DNA from: Cylicocyclus nassatus
Taxonomy: Eukaryota > Nematoda > Chromadorea > Rhabditida > Strongylidae
Assembly (NCBI GenBank): GCA_958299035.1
Contig: CATQJL010000001.1
Span: forward strand, 18,893,433-18,957,432
Direction: 5' to 3'
DNA: 64,000 nucleotides
A program made the translations under genes and the position numbers. Each line of letters opens with the position of its first letter. Position 1 is the first letter of the stretch. Positions 34,668 to 45,410 of this stretch are shown here, in pieces. Under the pieces are notes generated by a model. The model did no database searches, was not told the origin of the DNA, and was given only the letters and a program-made list of their open reading frames with translations.

Positions 34668-35406
34668 GACTGTTGTGGCGGAGGAAGAGGATCAGCAGGC
34701 TTTTGAGTATTGCGTGACTTTGTAGGCTTGGGAGGGATTGTAGTTTTAGGAGGCATGCCGATGGAAATAGTGCAACAAAAGAGGATGGCAGAAAAGCAAA
34801 GTTATTGATCGATATGCAAATTAGGCTGAACGAAAATCGGATCTAGGGTTAAAAAATCAGATCAACACCTAGCAACGAGTAACCACTTGAGCGAAAGTTC
34901 AACAGATAAGAAGAAAAACAAGGATGGAAAGACTCAAATTTGACTGATATTGTAAAAGACTGAGAGCTAACCTGAAAACAACCGCTCACAGTCGGCGCAG
35001 GATGTGGAATGACTAGGATACACCATATAACTGCACACATAAACACGTGCATGCCAGATACACGCACATTCTGAATACAAAAAGCGTCCGTTAGGTCGTT
35101 TCGAAAAAAAATGTCGCTTTTTCCGAAAGAACGCCACATTTCGCGGAATGAAGATTTTTAATAGATTATGAAACATCTGATGCAGCATTTTATCCTTTTT
35201 CTGATGATTATAATTTCATCGCATAGCATTTAGTGAGCTCTTAAAAACTTACCAAAATCTGCAACCCATGCTTTTGAGATGGTCAACTTTTACAACTTTT
35301 CTAAATTTTTGTAATAAACTTCAAAAAGTGTTCAAGTATGTCAAAAGTCCTCCTTTCTTGTAACCTGGGCATTCTAGTACAACTTCACTTGATTTTCTGT
35401 GCCGTA

Positions 35407-35473
35407 CAGGTTTTTAACGATGACACACTTTATTGCCTGACGTTTCGGTTACACACCGTCTTCAGAGGCCTGG
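35407..35473 (-). ncRNA. Hammerhead-like motif in PLE 3' repeat
   Basis: On the minus strand CTGAAGA is followed by C-GGT-GTGTA-ACC and then GAAACG, matching the hammerhead core CUGANGA / stem II / GAAA. A short ACG...CGT stem III and a CAGG...CCTG outer stem I can be drawn. PLE terminal repeats are known to carry hammerhead ribozymes. The right copy (36759-36824) has TAAAGA, losing the core G. Catalysis is not shown. Confidence 0.45.
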
Positions 35474-35698
35474 AAAGGTGTCAGTCACGTTGATATCACT
35501 CTACTTGCTGCCAAGCCCTCTTCCCATCTGCGTACTCGATTCGTCTAGGATGAAGATCGAGAGGCTAGGCGTAGAAATCTACCCACCGAGTGTATCACCG
35601 ACAGCAGTGTTATCTGCTTCAGAACTCGCTCGATGGACTGCAGTGACGAAATGAGCAGTCGGAACAGTTAGAGGCTGCTTAAGTATAGATCAGCTATC

Positions 35699-36115
35699 TC
35701 ACAGTTCGCATAACGTAAGATACGGCATTAGATCACTTGTGATAGAAAGCTTTTCATTCTTGCCATTCATTTTCGGATCCCGGGCAAGTATATAAGACGC
35801 CTCTAAAGCCTTTCGTGCAGAGATTTGATCTTCCAAAGCTAATATTTTGCACCTGATTTCAAAATCATCACCGCTATGTTCTACTTTCCTATTTTTACCT
35901 AGCGGGCTCATTATGCTCTGACGTTTCTTACTAGCGAGGTGTTCAATTATCCTTACGCTTAGTGGCCGGCCGGTTTCACCGATGTAAACGGAAGAGCAGC
36001 TTGTACATTCGATTTGGTAAACGACGCCAGTTTTTGCGCAGTCACCGGGTCTTCCGTAAGGGCACACTACGCAATCTCGTGTAGCACAGGTTCTGTCGTA
36101 CAGCCTGTTGCGCAC
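35699..36115 (-). pseudogene. PLE GIY-YIG endonuclease fragment (left copy)
   Basis: 138 codons open to a natural stop. A cysteine linker comes first (C10, C15, C18, C26, with CPYGRPGDC), then the GIY-YIG nuclease core: VVYQI (31-35), VYIGETGRP (43-51), the catalytic-type R50 and E58 in EHL. In PLEs this domain is fused C-terminal to the reverse transcriptase and makes the target nick. The frame is open upstream to about 36178 (SNIPRDNLKKQLV), then meets the junction, so the RT was never present here (5' truncation). The ATG used is internal. Confidence 0.85.
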
Positions 36116-36182
36116 TAGCTGTTTCTTAAGATTATCTCGTGGAATATTTGAGTAGAGTCTTCCCGGTGACTGCGTAAGACCC

Positions 36183-36533
36183 GGTGACTGCGCAAAAACT
36201 GGCGTCGTTTACCAAATCGAATGTACAAGCTGCTCTTCCGTTTACATCGGTGAAACCGGCCGGCCACTAAGCGTAAGGATAATTATTGAACACCTCGCTA
36301 GTAAGAAACGTCAGAGCATAATGAGCCCGCTAGGTAAAAATAGGAAAGTAGAACATAGCGGTGATGATTTTGAAATCAGGTGCAAAATATTAACTTTGGA
36401 AGATCAAATCTCTGCACGAAAGGCTTTAGAGGCGTCTTATATACTTGCCCGGGATCCGAAAATGAACGGCAAGAATGAAAAGCTTTCTATCACAAGTGAT
36501 CTAATGCCGTATCTTACGTTATGCGAACTGTGA
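36183..36533 (+). pseudogene. PLE GIY-YIG endonuclease fragment (right copy)
   Basis: The same domain as the left copy on the opposite strand, entering directly at GDCAKTGVVYQIE and ending at the same stop (LTLCEL). It has one extra isoleucine codon (RIIIEHL). It starts at the PLE-PLE junction and lacks the first cysteines of the linker. The two copies otherwise differ by only a few bases, so the pair is recent or was homogenised. Confidence 0.85.
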
Positions 36534-36859
36534 GATAGCTGATCTATACTTAAGCAGCCTTTAACTGTTCCGACTGCTCATTTCGTCACTGCAGTCCATC
36601 GAGCAAGTTCTGAAGCAGATAACACTGCTGTCGGTGATACACTCGGTGGGTAGATTTCTACGCCTAGCCTCTCGATCTTCATCCTAGACGAATCGAGTAC
36701 GCAGATGGGAAGAGGGCTTGGCAGCAAGTAGAGTGATATCAACGTGACTGACACCTTTCCAGGCCTCTAAAGACGGTGTGTAACCGAAACGTCAGGCAAT
36801 AAAGTGTGTCATCGTTAAAAACCTGTACGGCACAGAAAATCAAGTGAAGAGTTCAAGTA

Positions 36860-37075
36860 CCCTAATTTTACGCGTATAAAGCGCCGGGAATTTTTTTCCA
36901 AAATTGACCAGCCCAGAAAAGCCAAAAGACTTTACAACCAAAGGACCCAATAACGTGCTGTATATTGCTTGAGAGAATCGTGCGATGTGAGGATTTTTTT
37001 TCGAACTTCAGTGAAGCGGCTGAGCGGCTCGCTTGAAAATCTGAAAAAGTGCGCCTTATACGCGTGAAATTAAGG
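36860..37075. mobile_element. Small TA-type inverted-repeat element
   Basis: The ends are CCCTAATTTTACGCGTATAA and TTATACGCGTGAAATTAAGG, inverted with few mismatches. 216 bp, non-coding. It resembles the CCCTATTTTCAGGTGTA elements at 41084 and 56269 in design (an ACCCTA start, then a conserved TATAAGCC/TATAAAGCG block). Confidence 0.65.
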
Positions 37076-37801
37076 CAAGAGAAGAATAGAGCAAATCTTA
37101 CAGAAAACAGTACAACTTCTCTCCTTTCCACAGCTCGCCATAATTTTTTGCTGAAATTTTTATCAAAAGCGCTGGATTTTGGCCTACTTCAGACACAAAC
37201 ACAGTCATCATGAAATCCTCGGAATTTGGCACATCCAAAAAAATTATCATTTGACAGTATTTTTGCAAAGGAAATAAAGCTTATGAAATATCAGATTTCA
37301 AAATTTTCTGCTGGGGTGCGTTGAAAAAAGGAGTTATGATTTTTCTCCGAATGCTCCATGATTCAAGAACAGAAAACATACTTTTGAATGAGGAGAAAAA
37401 GCTGCATTGAATGAAACCCGCGCTGCTCGCTTTTTAATGTTCTAAGAGGTTTGAGTTGATTAAGAAATATGGACATTTGTACCTTAAAATAAAATTCTGT
37501 CAAAAATTCATGACGTGCTATGGAAGAAAATCTGTATTCAGGGTTTGCTCTATCCATCGTTACTTTGACGCCTTCCGAGGATCTTTACAAAATTAGAAGA
37601 GTTATGAAACTTGACCATTCCAAAACCAAAGGCCGCATATCTTCATAATTTCTTAAAAGCTTACTGAATGATATGCAATGAAGTCATATCTATTAAAAAG
37701 GGATGAAATGCTGTATGAAATTATCTTAAATTCTAAAAATTAGGGTTCAGCGAAATGTGGCGTCCATTTGAAAAAGAGACATTTCTTTCGAAACGATCTA
37801 A

Positions 37802-38860
37802 TATTATTATTGGTAAGCCTTCCTTCCTTACTGAGGCCGGAAGGGCTACTATTAATCCCTATATTCCTCTAAGGGTAAGAACGAAAAGGATTTCCATTTT
37901 TGTTCAAATTTCATTTTTCTGTAACTAAAAAGCTAGTTCCTTGTTGTCAGACCTCAGTTTCTACTACTAATCTACTATATCTCTAAATGAAATGAAACAC
38001 TTGTTATGTTACAATCTTTGCAATAAACGCTCTTGTATATTGCTCAAAAGGTGCATGTATGGGTAACGAAAAAGTGGAATGTGTTGGACCTTAAATGCAG
38101 GTAAGCTGGAAGGGCCAAGTTACTAAATCACAGAGCGAATTCTTCATTTATGGCATTCAAGGGTCATTGGAAACTAAAGCGTCAATTTAAAACTTATCCA
38201 CTTCCAGAAGTTTAGATTACAATTGCGCAACACAGCTCTTCTAAACTAGAACACACTACTTATGTTCGAAATTATAAATGTTTGCTTTCCGATTCTGCAC
38301 AGCAAAAGTGAGCAAGCGATTTAGCCACACAGCTTCAACAACGGATTTAGCCAATTTAGTCGCTACAAACATGAACTAAAACATGGAAATGTATTCGCTA
38401 AGAACGAATAGTGCAAAGAACTTTGACATTTTGACTTGTTGATCTAGACGGACGCGCTTACCGAATTGGATGCGAAAATAACTCCGAAAACAAAGTTCCA
38501 AAGATCATAGGCGTGTCGATGAGCACAATAAAGTTTTTCCTTCAGTAGCTTGATATTGCAATAAAACCTAGTAAAGTCACTTCATCCAGATCCAGTACCA
38601 TCCAGTGCTAAACCATCACTCTACATTTCATCATAAGATAATTTTCGTTCTATTGTTAGCTTTTTAGATAATTACTGCAGAATGCTATCTAAACTTTAAG
38701 CAAATTCAAATTTTACATCACTATGCGATTAGTGCGCACTAAGTTGATTTTCTGCACTCCAAAAGTTTCCGGTATAATGTGCCATAACGCCCTCTGGGTT
38801 ACCTTGAGTGCAATTAATCCAAGGTAGAGGGGCAAGATCAAGTTGGACTCAATGGCCTAT
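37802..38860. repeat. Dispersed repeat, copy A (partner 60260-61210)
   Basis: Aligned blocks with 60260-61210 in the same orientation include TTTTTGTTCAAAT, CTAGTTCCTTGT, ACTCAAAAGGT-like, AATTAGTCGCTACAAACATG, GACTTGTTGATCTAGACGGA and TTAAGTTGATYTTYTGCA. The homology resumes at 40730-40850 (partner 61300-61440). No protein motif. Confidence 0.6.
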
Positions 38861-40590
38861 CGGGACCTTTGGGAAAAGGCCCTTCTGCAAGACTACCTTT
38901 AGCAGTCTAAATTCTGTGAGCGTCTGATTGGTGGCGCCGCAAGAAAGCAGGCTGTCTAGAGACGAGGCGTTTCTAATCCGACAGTTACGCAAAAGCAGTC
39001 TTTCTAAGAGAGCTTCCAGACCGCGCCAGAAGCCGCATTTGCAGCAGTTAGCCGCTTTCGTGCCAGTTGCCGCTGTTGCAGCCGAAGCGCAGTGATTCAA
39101 GACATTGTCTTCCTGGCGCGCATGCGACTCCAAAAGTCATTGGTCAATCTATATATTTTTGCACTTTTTGTGTCCGTTCCATGATTTGTCTGTTTGAAGG
39201 CACCGTCCACCCTAAGTTGAGGATGTTGAGCTTTTGGCAGCATATAATAGTAGGGTCTCCTATCAATCCACTGCCCAAGTCGCGGCGCAAAATGCCGCTT
39301 CGGAAGCGAGAAAATCGCTTCGGAATAGCGAAGATGCACGAGGACCCTCATCCATGCCCGCCCTCCCCCATCCATGCCCGCCCATTTGTGCGCGCCCATC
39401 CAATCACAGTTCCGGAAAGCCGGCCTGTGGGTTCTCCGGAACTTGTCGGGGTTTTCGCGCATTCTCGACTTCATATTCGGAATCAGGGACGTGAGAAGGT
39501 CCTGAAACGACAAAAACGTGGAAGTCAAAAATCTGGGTGCGGTGCCTTTAAGGTTGGTTTCGAAGTACAGATTTTGGATAATAGTTGCTCCAAGAAAAAA
39601 AAACATCGCCGTTGATTACAGATGCGTTGAGTATCGCCTACGCTCAACTGGAGTTTACGGAGTGGACTTATCGCTTTTTTTCCAGATTCATCAAACTCAG
39701 GTGTTGTGCTTTTCATAAGTGATGCGGTTCAAGAAAACTAAATGTGATTGTGAAAAGCACAACACCTGAGTTTGATGATCTGGAAAAAAGCGATGAAAGT
39801 CCACTCCGTAAACTCTAGTTGCGTAGGCGTGATTGTGAAAAGCATTTTTGCAAACCCATAACGGTACATTGACACATGCATGGAAAACCGCATCACTCAC
39901 AGCAAACATTTAACTCAAACGTAAACGCGTTACTTACCTGTAGCATTCTTCGTATTTTTTTTTGTTTTTGTGTTTAGCTCATATTTCATAATTTTCGTGG
40001 GCGATGCGGTTTTTCTATGCTTACGTCCATGCATCATCATGAATTTGCTAGCTTTTCAAACCGCATCACTTACAAATAATAAGACCTTGAGATCAATAAA
40101 AACTGAAAAAAAACGCAACAAACAGTTCATTTTATAGACTAAAGGTGAACGTAGGGAAAACATAGCGCATTCGTCCTCAGTGGCGGTGTTACAAATCCTA
40201 AAGAGTTATTATGCAGAGACTTGTACCTCGAAATCAGCCGTAACACAAAAAGTAAAGAGAAGATATAAAAAAGCAATTAAAAAATAGATTGATCTATGAG
40301 TTTTCGCACCGCACGCAAGCTAGGGAAACAATGTCACCAACTGCGCTTCTGCTGAAATGGCGGCAACGGGCGCAAAAGCGGCATCTGGCACTGTCCGGAA
40401 GTTCCCTAAGAGAAAAATCAAGGATTTGGAGTTCTACATGAAACCTAGAAATGCTATCTACTTGTTAGCTTGAATAGGTTTTTTGAGGTTACGCGCAGAA
40501 TTTTCGATGATTCAGAGAATTGGGAGGAAGGGAAAGTTAGAACTCATCCTTCTCAAATTTCACTCGTTCGCTTTGAGATGATACTGGAAT
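38861..40590. other. Interposed sequence with fold-backs
   Basis: This block separates two parts of the dispersed repeat and so may be inserted material. It holds a GC-richer patch (38980-39480) with long overlapping ORFs on both strands (182 and 169 codons) that show no recognisable domain, an 80-bp-arm fold-back (39632-39835), and alternating GTGATGCGGTT motifs (39716-40076). Confidence 0.45.
39632..39835. repeat. Fold-back, ~80-bp arms
   Basis: CTCAACTGGAGTTTACGGAG through CAAACTCAGGTGTTGTGCTT (39645-39712) is inverted at about 39755-39828. The loop includes a GTGATGCGGTTCAAG motif. Confidence 0.8.
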
Positions 40591-41083
40591 GCTAGATTAT
40601 AAGGAAGGCGGAGCAACCAGCGCCGCCCTTTTCAGAGTAATTAGCACCAGGACCTAGCGGTGCAGAAGGGCATACACCCAGGGCCACTGCAACAGAGTAT
40701 GTGAAAACGACAAATCCGCTTCTATCCCAAGCACATCGTCTCATCCTCAAACTGGGTATTAGTACACGGAAATGAGATTCGCAAAAATCTCCGTCTTTTA
40801 CATCAATAGTACAAAGCAGTTCTTTCAAAAATTTCGTAAGTGAAAAACAAATATCTTTTTTCTTTGTTTGCGCTACAGTGCGCCGGAGTGCGCTAGAGTG
40901 CGCCGGAGAACAATGGAGTACGCCGCATTCACTAGAGCGCGGCCGAATCCGCGTCGCAACGCCATATCTCGCTTCAGAATGGTCGTATTCTGAATCCAAG
41001 GAAAAAGTTCGACTCAGCTCGCAGAGACGCATCATGTAGTTTATGGAAGTGCCACAATATGTCGGAATACGGTAGGTATAGGT

Positions 41084-41284
41084 AAATAGTACTTTTCATG
41101 TGTATAAGCCGCACCCCTTTTTCCTCTAAACGCGAGCAGACCCGGGCGTGCCGCTGCGCATGTGCCTCGTGCTTCGCGAAGCGGTCGCTTTCTCGCACAT
41201 TGCTCTCACTTATGTAACAGGCAGTCTTTTGACGTGTGCGCCTTTAAGGAGAAAAAAGTGAGGCTTATACATCTGAAAATAAGG
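41084..41284. mobile_element. Small TA-type element (CCCTATTTTCAG family), copy 1
   Basis: The ends CTTTTCATGTGTATAAGCC and GGCTTATACATCTGAAAATA are inverted. The interior (CTCTAAACGCGAGCAGA, GCGAAGCGGTCGC) matches the element at 56269-56468. The left boundary is eroded. Confidence 0.75.
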
Positions 41285-41921
41285 TAAATTGTTGTCTGAA
41301 TTGCAGACTTTTGTTTAATTGAGTTGTTCAGTGTGCTGATAACAATATTGACTATGATTTGCTCCTGTTGGCACATTGTAGGGACACTGTAGTAGTATGG
41401 GAGAAAGTCACTCAGTTGGATTTGTTCTATGATCAATTTGAGGTATAATACAGCTTACATTATGTGCGGGACGTAAACGTTGCGGAATTCCGGGAATACC
41501 GCGGTTCGTGAATTCCGCAGAATTAGGGGAATCACGCCAACTACGCCACATAAATTCCTTCGGAATGAACATATACTGACTCCGAAAGCAGCATTGTGTT
41601 CAGCTCGTCAAAGCAAATCTTATGATGTACAGGAGGACCTCGATTTCCGTTTTAGCTTCCACCAATTCTTCTGTGGAGGTTCTTTTGCAAGGATGTAGGC
41701 AGAGGTTATCCAACAAAAAAGATTCCGTTAAGTACTATCAAATAGTACTGTTTTCCTGCAGGTTATTGCTTGCTAAAAAGAAGGCAGTCTTCCTTTTAAA
41801 AAAGAGAAAATCGTTGGTGGATTCTGGAAAAATTATGCTTTGCTGAATTCTACTCGTCATAACCCTAGAATGCAAAGCTATCTTGCAAGCAATATGAGTT
41901 TCGTAACCAAAAGGTCAGATA

Positions 41922-41968
41922 ACCCCTGTGAGCAATTTTTTCAAATTTGCTCACAGGGGGGTTAACAA
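41922..41968. repeat. Hairpin in palindrome left arm
   Basis: CCCCTGTGAGCAA and TTGCTCACAGGGG pair across a short T/A-rich loop. The right arm keeps only the first strand in diverged form (CCCCTATAAGC), so the hairpin is specific to the left arm. Confidence 0.75.
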
Positions 41969-42408
41969 CTTTCTGTTATTTGACTTTTTCGTTTCACGCT
42001 CTGAAGCTCGCCAGTGGTTTGGTCGAAATGTTGATGATTTTGGTTTGAAAGGAAACTTTGCTCATTGAGGTTTTCGAATACCACGCTGCTCATGAAAATC
42101 GCGGTCTCTTTCAAGTACAGGATATTTTTTGCAGAGATAAGTCAAGGTAGCAGTAACGGAGTTACGAAAGCTCAAAACTTCGCCTGCACTTCTTGCGTAC
42201 CTTTCAGAAAACTTGCTTGCTTGCTTTTGAAAATTAAAGTAACTAGGAACTTGTACTATCGATTGAAGCATGCCTTAGGCTCAATCTAAAACAATCGCCG
42301 AGTTGTGAGCCTACAGACAGCCTACAAAGACGCGTCCTCATGCATTTTGCCCAAAATGTGAAGATGATCGCATAATTGGTCGAACTTTCACCGCAATTGG
42401 TTGTATAA

Positions 42409-42610
42409 GGCCCCGGGCAGAATTCACGCGATTTGATCGTCGCGACTGAATCGCGAGGAGACAACTGTTACAACATCATTCCATGCAGATCAACTTGCAT
42501 TCGGTTGTGATACTTTTCCAGACCGAAATTTTTGAATGTGAAATGAAAATGAATGGAAATCTTGGCGATTTGGTCGCGACGATTAAGTCGCGTGAAGTCT
42601 GACCGGGGCC
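42409..42610. mobile_element. PIF/Harbinger-type miniature element
   Basis: The element begins GGCCCCGGGCAGAATTCACG and ends with its near inverse (CGTGAAGTCTGACCGGGGCC), with about 48-bp terminal repeats. The 3-bp TAA on each side (42406-42408 and 42611-42613) is the TWA-type duplication of PIF/Harbinger elements. The opposite palindrome arm (near 44880-44900) has no insertion here. 202 bp, non-coding. Confidence 0.88.
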
Positions 42611-42713
42611 TAACGCGGTGATCAAATCGTTACACATCGCTTAATGGATTTTCCTGTATTGTAGCTAGATATATCTGAGCTCTAACTACGAAACTGCTTT
42701 GATATTCAGTTAA

Positions 42714-43647
42714 GCAGCTGAAGCACGCAACGACCATGTCAATACAAGGGATGCCTCTGGCGGAGTAAACATAATAGTTGCGAGTGGTTGTGTGGCAGCC
42801 TGATTGCAACTATTAGATTGGGAATTAAGTTTTGCTGCTTTCATAACTTGACTCGTTCTGAACATGTTGCACTCAAACTCTGTGGCTACATGTAGACAAC
42901 CATGCATAAATCCTTTAATTTTTAAGAACGAAATAAAAAAAAATTAGAAGCATTTTTCCAAAAATAGTAAATTTTGAGGATATATGAGGCTTTAAGCGAA
43001 AACGAAGCCGTTCGCAGCCCACATCATGTATGATGATCCGAAACTGTATATAAATTATTGCATGAGGTTGACTCATTCGGCTCAGTAGAAAAGGAATAGA
43101 TTTGGAAGACGAGTCGAGTTCTAGCGCCCTCACAAAGTTGAAGTACATACACAAGATGGTGGGTACAATATAACCATCAATGACTAAGGAGTGGAAAGCT
43201 AAAAAACCACGGAGACTTCACATAATGAGGTTTTCGTTTGTCAAATTAGTCTTTTCTATTGCTTAAGGTGAAACCCCATACCGTTAAATTACAGTAATCC
43301 CACAAAAAGCCCATATCACGCAAATTTAGCATGTTATTCGAGATCAGCATGTCGGACGCCCCCCCCCCCTATACCAAGTTTCAGCCAAATTCGTAATAAT
43401 TTGCAATTTTCCCCTTTATACCATATACCTACCGTTAATCCTCCCTGCGACGTCGGAATTTGGCGGAACAGCAGCTGTGCTTGTTGCTTACGTTATGAAC
43501 AATATACTGGAAAAATTTGAGTACTTCATACTAAACGAGAGCAAGATTATTTGGTGAGTTGCAAAATTCAGTTTCCAACTTAATATTATGTTCATAGCCC
43601 GAGAAATCCCACTGTATTGATATGGTGGTTGCGTGTGCTTCAGCCGC
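42714..43647. mobile_element. TTAA-flanked (piggyBac-type) element, 934 bp
   Basis: TTAA at 42710-42713 and 43648-43651 flanks inverted ends GCAGCTGAAGCACGCAAC and GTTGCGTGTGCTTCAGCCGC. It contains a run of 11 C at 43359-43369. No transposase. piggyBac membership is inferred only from the TTAA target. Confidence 0.65.
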
Positions 43648-44392
43648 TTAAAAGGGGGAACGGAACTTACCTACCCGACATATTCTCGCACCTCATGGCG
43701 GTGTGTCTGCGGGGTATAATTAGACATAGCAAGCTCGCTGATTCCATATGCTCCTTAGAATACAGCGCTAAGCTAAGCCCCGCACACACATTGCACCTTT
43801 TTGGCATAGAACCAAGACATGCCAGAAAATGGCAATACCTGAGGACATCGAGGCTGGCTCAGTGACAAAATGTGCTAGAAGGTGGCTGCGAAGCTCAAAA
43901 TGTAGCTAATGGAAAGAAAAAAATGGTTATCATTAGGAGTAGACAAATCTGATTATGAAAGTGCCGAGTTAGAAAGGATTTCCAGAGAAACAGTGAAAAA
44001 GCAGTCTTACGGCATTCCAAAGCATGCTTCATTTCTTTTTTGTCGTGATTTCTTGAGCTAAAAGTCGAATTCACTAAAGCAAAATTTCGGCACTGTAAGA
44101 AAAGACAGCGCAAAAGCAATAGCATATTTGAAAAGAGCGCCTCAGGAAACCACTAAATCTATATTTTGATCGAAATTGAGCAGATAGTTGCTGAACATCA
44201 GTTTTGTGATTCTATTCAATTCCCGTTTTCATGATTGATGAATGCATCGCGAAAGCGTCGATGGATGGGGGCGGGGCTTAGAATACACACAGACGGCTCT
44301 GTATACTATGCTAATTGCGTATCTGACTGCTCATAATACCTAGGTATGCTGCGGCAAGTCTTTCGGGTAGGTAAGTTCCAGCATCCGCTTAA

Positions 44393-44789
44393 ATGCAGTG
44401 ACTCACCAAAAATTAGTTGCCGAGATTTTTGCATTTTGCAAGCCTGTCGGACCCCGGCTAGCACTGTATGGGCTTAAAATCGCATAAAGCTCTCAAAAAC
44501 CCCGTTTTCTGAAGGTCCCGCGGAAGCAACGTGGACGAGTTGTATCTTCCAACTTCAGCCTTAGCAACAGAAGGAAGGTGGGTGCTAAGTGGAGGAACAT
44601 GTTCAAACGCGTAAGGGGGGAGACCGAAGGAGTCGTCCGCCCGCACCGTCGCTCTCCTACTACTTTGAGCTAATTTTTTCTCAGCGTGGAAGGGGTCAAA
44701 TTGAGTGGGACTTGCTGCAATGGCCTATTTAGAGGATCCTATAATAGAATATATGAAGATTCGCGCGACCTCAACGTGAGACACTGCCT
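44393..44789. mobile_element. TTAA-flanked (piggyBac-type) element, 397 bp
   Basis: TTAA at 44389-44392 and 44790-44793 flanks inverted ends ATGCAGTGACTCAC and GTGAGACACTGCCT. It lies in the right arm at the position equivalent to the left-arm insertion 42714-43647. Non-coding. Confidence 0.72.
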
Positions 44790-45004
44790 TTAACTGAATA
44801 TCAAAGCAGCTTCGCGGCTAAAGCTCAAATCTATGTACCTACAAAATCCGACACAATTATCCATCCAGCGATGTGAATTGACAGCATTACTAATCACTCA
44901 TTGTGGAATTTCGACGAATTATGCAATCTTTAAATTTTGGGAAAATACATGAAGACGTATCTTCTTAGGCTTGTAGCTCGGCAATTGCAACAGATTGAGC
45001 TTAA

Positions 45005-45410
45005 AGGCAGTGGCTCGGCAAATCTCAACCTGGTCAAATTTTAGCTTACTTGGGGTTATTCAATACGCTGATCCCGAAAATCCACTTCTGCGAGCTTGGT
45101 AACGGCGAATACGAGCGTTTTTCAATCCCTTCCCTTCGGTACTGGACGAGTGGAGCAAGGCTGATGATGCTGGATCGTTGCGGGACCTAATGGTTATAGC
45201 ATTGCGGAGGGCAGCCTCCAATGGTGAAGAGGAAATTGCCAACTCGTTCCGGGAGCGTGTAAGATTGCCCTGCGCGTATAAGTTTGAGAGCCATTTTCTC
45301 GGCAGGGAAGGCATGCTGTGCAACCAGGACTGCACTGTTTTCAAACTTGGGCGATAAGAAACCTAACGCGTTAAAATCCTGAGTTGTTGAGTTTTGCCAA
45401 TCCACTGCCT
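45005..45410. mobile_element. TTAA-flanked (piggyBac-type) element, 406 bp
   Basis: TTAA at 45001-45004 and 45411-45414 flanks inverted ends AGGCAGTGGCTCGGCAAATC and GTTTTGCCAATCCACTGCCT. The left palindrome arm shows the unoccupied site (TTAG at 42275-42278, with matching flanks). The ends are close to those of 44393-44789 (AKGCAGTGNCTC...), so the two are one family. Confidence 0.85.

Larger units (their letters stand above)
30020..34760 (-). mobile_element. CR1-type non-LTR retrotransposon (LINE), near full length
   Basis: Read on the minus strand: ORF1 (34756/34667-33903), then an ORF2 with APE-type endonuclease, reverse transcriptase and C-terminal region (33936-about 30690). A 3' untranslated part follows, ending in (AATA)n at about 30020-30045, the short tandem-repeat tail usual for CR1/Jockey-type LINEs. 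ORF1 and ORF2 overlap by 34 bp in different frames. Lesions are few compared with the RTE element next to it, so it inserted more recently. A 462-bp element (32894-33355) breaks the endonuclease. Confidence 0.88.
35383..36846. mobile_element. Penelope-like element pair, head-to-head (cluster 1)
   Basis: Two copies of the 3' part of one PLE face each other. The left copy reads on the minus strand from about 36178 to 35383 and the right copy on the plus strand from about 36173 to 36846. Outer ends are inverse (TTCACTTGATTTTCTGTGCC on the left; mirrored on the right). Each carries the GIY-YIG endonuclease end followed by a 3' region with the repeated GACGTTTCGG/CCGAAACGTC signature of PLEs. The junction holds a repeated CCCGGTGACTGCG (36165 and 36180). 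Neither copy contains reverse transcriptase. Confidence 0.85.
35091..37801. mobile_element. mariner-type inverted-repeat element hosting a PLE pair
   Basis: The left end is TTAGGTCGTTTCGAAA and the right end TTTCGAAACGATCTAA followed by TA. At least 200 bp of each end pair in inverted order (CGCCACATTTCGCGGAATGA on the left against the inverse on the right, then GCATTTTATCC and TGCATATCATTCAGTAAGC-like blocks). The arms are diverged. No transposase remains. Inside are the head-to-head PLE fragments (35383-36846) and a 216-bp TA element (36860-37075). Bases 1-234 are another copy of the right end. Confidence 0.75.

Noticed and set aside
39067..39615. 182-codon ORF and the overlapping 169-codon ORF on the other strand
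   Set aside because: Low-complexity, GC-richer repeat DNA gives open frames on both strands. No domain is recognisable and neither is favoured.
40592..41035. 147-codon minus-strand ORF as a gene
   Set aside because: It straddles the junction between a dispersed repeat and the 5.3-kb palindrome, and its other copy (46020-46155) is not open.
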